7,578 bases of DNA, from the NCBI GenBank assembly GCA_002937555.1, contig PTKB01000132.1, forward strand, positions 1 through 7,578, written 5' to 3'. A model generated the notes under the pieces. The model worked only from the letters and a program-made list of their open reading frames with translations. It ran no database searches and was not told the DNA's origin. Positions 1 through 5,561 of this stretch are shown here, in pieces. The DNA is from Alphaproteobacteria bacterium MarineAlpha10_Bin2 (lineage in GTDB: Bacteria > Pseudomonadota > Alphaproteobacteria > UBA828). The first letter of the stretch is position 1. Every line of letters starts with the position of its first letter. A program made the translations under genes and the position numbers.

Positions 1-2
1 AA

Positions 3-680
3 GGCCAAGTCAGCTTAGATGATTATGGTGCGGAAGGGCCTTTCGGCGATCACACAGGCTATTACAACGCGGTCGAAGATTTCCCGCGCTTCACCGCCTC
101 CGCTATCACCATGCGCCGGGAACCGATATACCTCTCGACCTTTACCGGGCGCCCGCCGGACGAGCCCAGCATTCTCGGCCAAGCATTGAACGAAGTCTTC
201 GTACCGCTTCTGGTGCAGCAATTTCCGGAGATCGTCGATTTTTGGCTGCCACCTGAAGCCTGCAGTTACCGCATCGCCGTGGTATCCATCAACAAAGCCT
301 ATCCGGGTCATGCCAAGCGCGTGATGATGGGCGTGTGGTCCTATTTGCGCCAGTTCATGTATACGAAATGGATCATTGTGGTGGACGCGGATATCGATGC
401 GCGCGACTGGAAGGATGTGATGTGGGCGGTCTCCACGCGCATGGACCCGGCGCGCGATATTACGTTGGTTGAAAATACGCCGATCGATTATCTCGATTTC
501 GCTTCGCCCGAGGCCGGCCTGGGTTCCAAGATAGGCCTCGACGCCACAAACAAGCTGGCGCCCGAGACCAAACGCGAATGGGGCCAGAAGATTCGCATGA
601 GCGATGAAATTATCGAGACCGTAACTCGCAAATGGCCGGAGTACGGCCTCCCCGGCTCCGGCAAGTCGATCTGGAAGTGA
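3..680 (+). CDS. ubiD: UbiD-family decarboxylase, C-terminal part (5' end outside window)
   Basis: This is the last 225 codons of a 3-polyprenyl-4-hydroxybenzoate decarboxylase, the prenylated-FMN enzyme that removes the carboxyl group from the aromatic ring in ubiquinone synthesis; it depends on UbiX for its cofactor. The frame is open to the left edge, so the true start lies upstream; E. coli UbiD is about 500 aa, so a little over half is missing. The fragment matches E. coli UbiD, as I recall it, along its whole length: EGPFGDHTGYYN near residues 11-22, STFTGRPPDEPS, ALNEVFVPLL, FPEIVDFWLPPE, GHAKRVMMGVWS, RQFMYTKWIIV, ARDWKDV, TRMDPARD, ENTPIDYLDFASP and GLGSKIGLDATNK. The Glu (33-35) and Asp (48-50) of EGPFGD correspond to two acidic residues of the family's E-R-E/D catalytic set; the Arg would be in the missing part. 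The first ATG inside the fragment (111) is internal, not a start. The stop overlaps the next gene's GTG. Confidence 0.96.
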   Translation, partial: GQVSLDDYGAEGPFGDHTGYYNAVEDFPRFTASAITMRREPIYLSTFTGRPPDEPSILGQALNEVFVPLLVQQFPEIVDFWLPPEACSYRIAVVSINKAYPGHAKRVMMGVWSYLRQFMYTKWIIVVDADIDARDWKDVMWAVSTRMDPARDITLVENTPIDYLDFASPEAGLGSKIGLDATNKLAPETKREWGQKIRMSDEIIETVTRKWPEYGLPGSGKSIWK

Positions 681-1846
681 CGCCAACAACACCGCCGAGC
701 CAGCCTTTGGCGGTAGCCGCGCGGCTGCTGAATGAAGGTCAGCCGGAGGATGCGGCGCGCCTTTGCCTTAAGTTCGTGAGTGAAATGCCCGAAGCCACCG
801 CGGCATGGCGCATTTTGGGTAACGCACGCGTGGTGCAAATGCGCTACCCAGACGCCATCAGGTGTTATCGGCGTGTGCTGGATTTGGCGCCGGAATCCGC
901 CGAAGCGAACAACAATCTCGGCGCCGCGCACCAGCTTCAGGGTGAATCGAAGCGCGCCGCCGATTGTTTCCACCGCGCCATTGCGCTCAAATCAAACTAT
1001 GCCCAAGCCCACTGCAATCTCGGTGTCGCGCTGAGAAAACTTGGCCGCCTCGACGACGCCATTGCCTGTCAGCATCGCGCCATTGAAATTGCGCCCGACT
1101 ATGCCAAGGCCCATTACAATTTGGGCAACGCCCTCAAAGAAGGTTCGGAAAGGGACGCGTCGATCCATGCCTACCGAAAGGCGATTGCGCATGACCCCGG
1201 CCATGCCGAAGCACACAACAATCTCGGAACGGTCTTGGAGGGCCAGGGCCATACGGCGCAAGCACTTGGCGAATTTTCCCGCGCCATGACATTGGACGAC
1301 ACTTATGTGGAAGCGCACTACAATCACGCCCTCTTGCACTGTTTTCAGGCGGGTGACCCCGCTATAGACAAGCTCCTCCAACTCGACAGTCAAGAAAGCG
1401 AAAACCGGCGCAACAAAAACCGCCTCGCGTTCGCGCTCGCCAAAGCGAGAGCCGATCTAGGCGAATATGACGCCGCGTTCGCGCATTATGTGCAAGCCAA
1501 TGCCGTGCGGCGGCAGCGTTCAAATTACGACAAGTCGGCGATGGAGCAGGAAGTTAAGACATCATCGCCGCTAGTAAAAATAGTCCAAAGATCGTTCCGC
1601 CGGCAGAAGCGGAAAGCGCACCCGTTCCGGTTTTCATCCTTGGCCTATCGCGCAGCGGAAAAAGCCTGGTCGAATCATTGCTCGCCAGCCATGCCGATGT
1701 CTTTGCCGCCGGCGAGAGCGAGCACTGGCAACGTCTTCGACGCGACGCCATGCAAAATGGGTCGAATCAGGTCACACCGGCGCACCTTGGCGCGGCATAC
1801 CGCAAAGAGATGCGCCGCCTCGCGGGAAAGGCGAAGTTTTTTATGA
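677..1846 (+). CDS. TPR-sulfotransferase, N-terminal TPR half (frameshifted gene)
   Basis: This is the front half of a TPR-repeat protein fused to a sulfotransferase domain; the reading frame is broken before the catalytic part. From the GTG at 677, five clear 34-residue TPR units run from about residue 43 to 212 (for example AHCNLGVALRKLGRLDDAI), preceded by a weaker helical pair at about 9-42. A segment typical of the TPR-to-sulfotransferase joint follows (FALAKARADLGEYDAAFAHY, then NYD). After about 1556-1623 this frame becomes an Arg-rich stretch with no family resemblance, ending at 1846; I take that tail as out-of-frame. The GTG at 677 forms a GTGA overlap with the ubiD stop and gives a compact N-terminus. 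An ATG at 632 would add 15 residues and overlap ubiD by 49 bases, so it is less likely. The TPR part would serve as a protein-interaction scaffold. Both the identity and the break are well supported; whether any product is made is unknown. Confidence 0.8.
   Translation: MTPTTPPSQPLAVAARLLNEGQPEDAARLCLKFVSEMPEATAAWRILGNARVVQMRYPDAIRCYRRVLDLAPESAEANNNLGAAHQLQGESKRAADCFHRAIALKSNYAQAHCNLGVALRKLGRLDDAIACQHRAIEIAPDYAKAHYNLGNALKEGSERDASIHAYRKAIAHDPGHAEAHNNLGTVLEGQGHTAQALGEFSRAMTLDDTYVEAHYNHALLHCFQAGDPAIDKLLQLDSQESENRRNKNRLAFALAKARADLGEYDAAFAHYVQANAVRRQRSNYDKSAMEQEVKTSSPLVKIVQRSFRRQKRKAHPFRFSSLAYRAAEKAWSNHCSPAMPMSLPPARASTGNVFDATPCKMGRIRSHRRTLARHTAKRCAASRERRSFL
1556..1623 (+). other. Frameshift zone inside the TPR-sulfotransferase gene
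   Basis: The TPR half is read in the frame of position 677, and the catalytic half one base back, in the frame of 1558. The catalytic frame has a TAA at 1555-1557, and recognisable sulfotransferase sequence (VPVFILG) resumes at 1624, so the shift must fall between. One missing base would explain it. The longest homopolymer here is five A's at 1576-1580; one more A would give a continuous protein reading SSPLVKNSPKIVPPAE across the junction. The joined product would be about 529 aa, a normal size for the family. A sequencing or assembly error and a true mutation look the same from here. Confidence 0.8.
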
Positions 1847-2265
1847 GCACGCTCGACACCAACATACTCTCGCTCGCCGATATCACTGCTGCTCTACCCG
1901 AAGCGCGCTTTGTCCTTTGCCTGCGCGAGCCCCTCGACAATGCGCTCCTAATCTATTTTAAGCGCTACGAGCAGGGCCATGACCATGCCTATGATTTCGA
2001 AGACATCGCCCATTTCATGGCCCAGAGGGCGATACTCCAGGCGCATTGGCTCAGCCAATACAGCGATCGGCTCTTGACGCTCGAATATGAGACTCTGGTG
2101 CAAGGCGGCGCGTCCCCAGCATCCCATATCGCCGCACATGTCGGGCTCAAATTCGATTCAGGCGCGACACTGCCGGAATTTCATGAAAATGAGATCGCCG
2201 TGTGGAAATGCTATGATAAGCATATAGATCCGCTCCGCTCGGCGCTCGCCCGTATTCGGGGATAG
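1558..2265 (+). CDS. TPR-sulfotransferase, C-terminal sulfotransferase half (frameshifted gene)
   Basis: This is the catalytic half of the split gene, given from the first codon after the in-frame TAA; it has no proper start of its own. Enzymes of this family move a sulfuryl group from PAPS to a hydroxyl on a glycan, peptide or small molecule. The 5'-phosphosulfate loop is visible as FILGLSRSGKSLVE (from 1633), where the usual form is close to MPRSGTT. ASHADVFAAGE follows in the place of the family's ASHP...GAGE. The 3'-phosphate element is VLCLREPLDNALLIYF (1909-1956), then a YDFED segment, AHW, a YETLV stretch and the C-terminal NEIAVWKCYDKH, as in relatives. The K of the usual DKMP motif and the Ser of the 3'-phosphate element appear to be replaced. 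A start at TTG 1678 would begin after the phosphosulfate loop and make a dead fragment. Identity is firm; activity is doubtful. Confidence 0.78.
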   Translation, partial: DIIAASKNSPKIVPPAEAESAPVPVFILGLSRSGKSLVESLLASHADVFAAGESEHWQRLRRDAMQNGSNQVTPAHLGAAYRKEMRRLAGKAKFFMSTLDTNILSLADITAALPEARFVLCLREPLDNALLIYFKRYEQGHDHAYDFEDIAHFMAQRAILQAHWLSQYSDRLLTLEYETLVQGGASPASHIAAHVGLKFDSGATLPEFHENEIAVWKCYDKHIDPLRSALARIRG

Positions 2266-2267
2266 GA

Positions 2268-3206
2268 ATGACACAGAAAACCGCCTTCGTGAGCGGCGCT
2301 TCCGGATTTATCGGCGTCAACTTGGTCAAACAGTTGGGGCTTCAGGGCTGGGACGTCACCGCCCTGCACCGGGCCAACTCCGACCTCGCCTATCTATCCC
2401 GCTTTCCGGCACAGCGCGTCATCGGCGATATCACAAACGCCGCCTCGCTCGACGCCGTCATGCCCGCGGGCGTGGACGCAGTATTTCACGTCGCCGGCAA
2501 CGTAAGCTTCGATGCCGCCGGCGACGCGGCTCAAAATAGCGACAATATCGAAGGCACGCGCAACATGGTCGACATCGCGCTCAAGAAGAAGGCGGGACGA
2601 TTCATCCACACCTCGTCTGGTGCAAGTTGGGGGTTGCAGGACAATATTGAGATTAACGAAGAATCGCCATCCAACGTCGACGAAATTCCGATCAATTATT
2701 TCCGCACCAAGAAATTGGCGGAAGAAGCAGCGCTGGCGGGGCTGGAACGGGGCCTCGACGTGGTGGTGGTCAATCCGGCCAATGTCGTGGGACCGTTCGA
2801 CGGTGTGATCTGGGGGCCGTTCATTCAGGCCGTCGCACGAGGAAAACTCGAGAAAGTGGGAACCGGCGGCGCCGCATTTTGCCATGTGGAAGAAGTGGCG
2901 CGCGCCCATATTGCGGCGTACGAGAAGGGCGTTCGCGGCGAGAGATATCTCCTTGCCGGCGCGCAGGCCAGTTTCGCACAAGTAGGCGAGACGGTCGCCG
3001 ATTTGGTCGGCGGCGAGGCGCCGCACGCCTCGTCCGAACGCGATCCCGGTATGACACCTGAAATGTTCAATCTGATGTCGCTTAATCAGGTGATCGATTG
3101 CTCCAAGGCGGTGCGTGAGCTCGGATTCAGACCGGTCGCCCTCAAGACCATGTATGGCGACCTTTGCACCTGGATGCGCGAAGAAGGCCTGCTCGATGCG
3201 CAATAG
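2268..3206 (+). CDS. NAD(P)-dependent extended SDR (epimerase/dihydroflavonol-reductase-like)
   Basis: This is a complete 312-aa extended short-chain dehydrogenase/reductase that would act in the cytoplasm on a sugar-nucleotide or other carbonyl/hydroxyl substrate; the substrate cannot be read from the sequence. The N-terminal Rossmann motif is GASGFIG (residues 10-16). An Arg after the second strand (ALHR, residue 35) hints at NADP preference. GDITN (53-57) marks the adenine-binding Asp region and VFHVAG (72-77) follows. The catalytic set is the Ser of HTSSG (116/117) and the Y-x3-K pair Y144/K148 in NYFRTKKLAEE, then VVNPANVVGP (167-176). The overall pattern is closest to dihydroflavonol-4-reductase-like and hopanoid-associated HpnA-like proteins, but I would not assign either. 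The ATG lies 2 bases after the sulfotransferase stop, with GGGG about 6 bases upstream, so it is probably co-transcribed and perhaps translationally coupled with the broken gene. Confidence 0.9.
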   Translation: MTQKTAFVSGASGFIGVNLVKQLGLQGWDVTALHRANSDLAYLSRFPAQRVIGDITNAASLDAVMPAGVDAVFHVAGNVSFDAAGDAAQNSDNIEGTRNMVDIALKKKAGRFIHTSSGASWGLQDNIEINEESPSNVDEIPINYFRTKKLAEEAALAGLERGLDVVVVNPANVVGPFDGVIWGPFIQAVARGKLEKVGTGGAAFCHVEEVARAHIAAYEKGVRGERYLLAGAQASFAQVGETVADLVGGEAPHASSERDPGMTPEMFNLMSLNQVIDCSKAVRELGFRPVALKTMYGDLCTWMREEGLLDAQ

Positions 3207-3211
3207 AGCGC

Positions 3212-3240
3212 TGGCGCGGACCGTCGGGTGACACTATATA
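3212..3240 (+). promoter_or_regulatory. Weak candidate promoter ahead of pmbA
   Basis: In the 104-base spacer after the SDR gene there is an A/T-rich TATATA at 3235-3240, unusual against the GC-rich background and a possible -10 box. The best-spaced -35 partner, TGGCGC at 3212-3217, is poor. If used, the transcript would begin near 3247 and leave a leader of about 64 bases before the pmbA ATG. Support is compositional only. Confidence 0.22.
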
Positions 3241-3248
3241 AGAACCCG

Positions 3249-3266
3249 GCAGCCTGTTTCGGCTGC
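3249..3266 (+). other. Small GC hairpin in the SDR-pmbA spacer
   Basis: GCAGCC (3249-3254) and GGCTGC (3261-3266) form a perfect 6-bp stem around a 6-base loop, TGTTTC. No T-run follows, so it does not qualify as a classical Rho-independent terminator. It could be a weak terminator for the upstream operon, a leader structure of the pmbA transcript, or chance. Confidence 0.25.
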
Positions 3267-3310
3267 ATTGCAAAGATTCCTCACTCACTTCGAACGATAG
3301 GGCCGACTGA

Positions 3311-4654
3311 ATGACAGCGAACGGCGATCCGGCTTCTCTGCTCGGCGCATTGTTGGAGAAGGCCAAGAAGGCGGGTGCAGACGATGCGGATGCCGTCATC
3401 ATGCATGGCATCTCGTTGAGCGCCAGCTATCGCCTCGGCAAGCCCGAAAATCTCGAGCGCTCGGAGGGGCGCGATCTCGGTTTGCGGGTACTGCTGGGCC
3501 GCCGCCAGGCGATGGTATCAACCACGGATTTCGCCGACGACGCCCTGGATACGCTCGTCGAACGTGCCATCGCCATGGCGCGCGCGGTGCCTGAAGATCC
3601 CTATTGCGGACTTATCGAACCCGACCAGCTGGCGCGCGATTGGCCTGACTTGGAACTTGCCGACGCGCGCGAGCCCGAAGCCGAACAATTGATCGACTGG
3701 GCGCGGCGCGCCGAGGAAGCGGCCCGCGCCGTTCCCGGGGTCACGAATTCCGAAGGCGGCGATGCCGGTTGGAGCCGAAGCCGCGCCGCACTTGCGACCA
3801 GCAGCGAATTCTCGGGCGGCTATGAAACGTCACGCTTCTCCTTCAGCGTCTCGGTCCTGGCCGGCACCGACACCGGCATGGAGCGGGATTACGATTGGTC
3901 TTCCGCCTGCTTCGAGGAAGACCTCGATAGCCCGGAAGAAATTGGCAAGCGCGCGGGCGAACGCGCCACCCGCCGGCTAAATCCACGGAAGGCGGCCTCG
4001 GGCGCGGTGCCAGTGGTCTATGATCCACGCGTCTCGGGCGGCCTTATCCGCCACCTCTCGGGCGCCATCTCCGGCGCCTCCGTGGCGCGCGGCACGAGCT
4101 TCTTGAAAGATCGCTTGCACCAGCCCGTATTCCAATCCGGCGTCCAAGTAATCGACGATCCCCACCGCAAGCGCGGTTTACGCTCCCGCCCATTCGACGG
4201 CGAGGGCGCGCCGACAACCGCGCGCAACATCATCGAAGACGGGGCACTCACCACCTGGATTCTGGATTCGCGCTCCGCACGGCAATTGAAATTACGCTCC
4301 ACCGGCCATGCCGCGCGTGGAACCGGCGGGCCGCCGGCACCTTCGCCGTCCAACCTCTATCTCGCGCCCGGCCAGTTAAGCCCGCAGGCCTTGATGGCGG
4401 ATATCGAGAGCGGCATGTACGTGACCGAGTTGATCGGCATGGGTGTCAACGGCGTCACCGGAGACTACAGCCGGGGTGCCTCCGGGTATTGGATCGACAA
4501 GGGCGAGATCGCCTGGCCGGTGAGCGAGTTGACCGTCGCCGGCAACTTAAAGGACATGTTCGCCCACCTCACACCGGCCGACGACCTCATATTCCGCCAC
4601 GGCATCGACGCGCCAACGCTTCGGATTGACGGCATGACCGTCGCCGGCCAGTAA
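3311..4654 (+). CDS. pmbA: TldD/PmbA family protein, PmbA (TldE) type
   Basis: This complete 447-aa protein matches the usual length of PmbA/TldE (about 450 aa in E. coli). In E. coli, PmbA and TldD form a cytoplasmic metalloprotease complex that matures microcin B17 and degrades unfolded peptides such as the CcdA antitoxin; the zinc-binding HExxxH motif belongs to TldD. I see no HExxxH here, which fits the PmbA side. Diagnostic stretches are RDLGLRVLLGRRQA (54-67), VVYDPRVSGGLI with SGASVARGTSFLKDR (235-268), RPFDGEGAPT (293-302), and the family's C-terminal signature from about 369 to 416, including GMGVNGVTGDYSRGASGYW and GEIAWPVSELTVAGNLKDM. The ATG is preceded by a modest GGG about 9 bases upstream. 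No TldD partner lies in the window, so it must be encoded elsewhere if the complex forms. The next gene begins 15 bases after the stop, suggesting one operon. No host bacteriocin substrate is implied. Confidence 0.93.
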   Translation: MTANGDPASLLGALLEKAKKAGADDADAVIMHGISLSASYRLGKPENLERSEGRDLGLRVLLGRRQAMVSTTDFADDALDTLVERAIAMARAVPEDPYCGLIEPDQLARDWPDLELADAREPEAEQLIDWARRAEEAARAVPGVTNSEGGDAGWSRSRAALATSSEFSGGYETSRFSFSVSVLAGTDTGMERDYDWSSACFEEDLDSPEEIGKRAGERATRRLNPRKAASGAVPVVYDPRVSGGLIRHLSGAISGASVARGTSFLKDRLHQPVFQSGVQVIDDPHRKRGLRSRPFDGEGAPTTARNIIEDGALTTWILDSRSARQLKLRSTGHAARGTGGPPAPSPSNLYLAPGQLSPQALMADIESGMYVTELIGMGVNGVTGDYSRGASGYWIDKGEIAWPVSELTVAGNLKDMFAHLTPADDLIFRHGIDAPTLRIDGMTVAGQ

Positions 4655-4669
4655 ACGATACACAGCGAC

Positions 4670-5452
4670 GTGAGCCCCGATCACGAATTGCTCTTGCGAG
4701 CCGTGCGCGAGGCCGGCGCCTGTGCGTTGAAGCGCTTTCAAAAAGAGCAAAAGGTCTGGCGCAAAAGCAAATACCACCCGGTCTGTGAAGCCGATATCGA
4801 AACCAACGCGGTCTTGCACGATAGGTTGATGGGCGAACGGCCGGACTATGGCTGGCTGTCTGAAGAATCCGAGGACAACTCAAAGCGGCTCACCTGCCGC
4901 AGAGTATGGGTGGTCGACCCAATCGATGGCACCAATAGTTATCTGAAGGGATTGCCGGAATTCGCTGTCTCCGTGGCACTGATAGAAGACGGCGCGGCGC
5001 TGATGGGCGCCGTGTTCAATCCGGCGCGCGAGGAACTCTTCGAGGCGGTGAAAGGCGGCGGCGCGCGGCTCAACGGCGACAGTATCGCAGTGAGCGCCTG
5101 CACCGAAGTGGCGGCAATGAAAATACTCGCCAGCCGCTCCGAACATCGCGAAGCCGGCTGGCCAGAGCGCTTTCAGACCGACAATGTCCACGCCATGAGT
5201 TCCATCGCCTACAAACTTGCCTTGGTTTCCGATGGGCGCTTCGATGCCACCGCGAGCGCGTGGCCCAAGGCCGATTGGGATATCTGTGCCGGATGCCTGC
5301 TGGTGGAAGAAGCCGGCGGCGCCATCAGCAGCATTGCCGGCCGCGAACTCGGCTTCAACCAGGAACGCCCCCTCCACCCGACCTGCCTAGCGAGCAACGG
5401 CCACTTGCATCAAGCCTTGATCGCGGAACTCAGCGATTGGGCGGAAAAATGA
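4670..5452 (+). CDS. Inositol monophosphatase family protein, probable 3'(2'),5'-bisphosphate nucleotidase (CysQ-like)
   Basis: This complete 260-aa protein is a Mg-dependent phosphatase of the inositol monophosphatase superfamily. Its metal-site motifs are all present: CEADIE with D42, LSEES (63-67) giving the metal-binding Glu, DPIDGTNS (83-90) with D83 and D86, and WDICAG (203-208) with D204. Substrate cannot be settled by motif: the general pattern (PDYGWLSEES, then FAVSVALIEDG) is nearer to alphaproteobacterial CysQ-like enzymes, which recycle 3'-phosphoadenosine 5'-phosphate left by sulfotransferases and sulfate assimilation, than to SuhB. An inositol- or sugar-phosphate role is the alternative. 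The start is a GTG 15 bases after the pmbA stop, without a clear Shine-Dalgarno; the reading begins MSPDHELLLRAVREAG, typical of the family's first helix. It probably shares a transcript with pmbA, a pairing I recall as common in alphaproteobacteria. Confidence 0.88.
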   Translation: MSPDHELLLRAVREAGACALKRFQKEQKVWRKSKYHPVCEADIETNAVLHDRLMGERPDYGWLSEESEDNSKRLTCRRVWVVDPIDGTNSYLKGLPEFAVSVALIEDGAALMGAVFNPAREELFEAVKGGGARLNGDSIAVSACTEVAAMKILASRSEHREAGWPERFQTDNVHAMSSIAYKLALVSDGRFDATASAWPKADWDICAGCLLVEEAGGAISSIAGRELGFNQERPLHPTCLASNGHLHQALIAELSDWAEK

Positions 5453-5465
5453 GCCTGGCCGGCGA

Positions 5466-5495
5466 TTGGCCGGAATCGCTCAGCCGTGATATAAA
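5466..5495 (+). promoter_or_regulatory. Candidate sigma70-type promoter for msbA
   Basis: TTGGCC (5466-5471) and TATAAA (5490-5495), separated by 18 bases, resemble a housekeeping promoter: four of six -35 positions and five of six -10 positions match the consensus. It lies in the 109-base gap between the phosphatase and the ABC transporter, with a predicted start near 5502 and a leader of about 60 bases. A 5-bp GC inverted repeat (5459-5463 with 5469-5473) overlaps the -35 box and could be chance. This would let msbA be expressed independently of pmbA. Confidence 0.38.
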
Positions 5496-5561
5496 TTCCG
5501 GTCAGATTCAAGCCCTTATGCCAAAGAGCGGTGGATAGATTCGCTGAAAGCTGACGAACCG

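Noticed and set aside
632..676. ATG at 632 as the start of the TPR gene
   Set aside because: It would overlap ubiD by 49 bases and add 15 residues that look like out-of-frame ubiD sequence; the GTG at 677 gives a standard 4-base overlap.
15..692. 225-codon open frame on the minus strand opposite ubiD
   Set aside because: The + strand is clear UbiD across the same stretch; the antisense product is not recognisable.
820..1320. Tandem DNA repeat
   Set aside because: The periodicity of about 102 bases is explained by 34-residue TPR units in the protein; the DNA copies are not near-identical.
1571..1583. Programmed -1 ribosomal frameshift at CTAGTAAAAATAG
   Set aside because: In the zero frame the codons are GTA AAA ATA, which do not form an X XXY YYZ slippery heptamer, and I see no strong stem just downstream. 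Other members of this family are made as one continuous frame.
1678..2265. Sulfotransferase as an independent 195-aa gene starting at TTG 1678
   Set aside because: This start would remove the phosphosulfate-binding loop encoded just upstream in the same frame, and there is no Shine-Dalgarno; it is better read as the rear half of a split gene.
2394..3203. 269-codon open frame on the minus strand opposite the SDR gene
   Set aside because: It mirrors a well-supported SDR and has no family resemblance or start signal of its own.
5459..5473. Terminator after the phosphatase gene
   Set aside because: The stem is only 5 bp (CCGGC/GCCGG) and is not followed by a T-run; it overlaps the better-supported -35 box.
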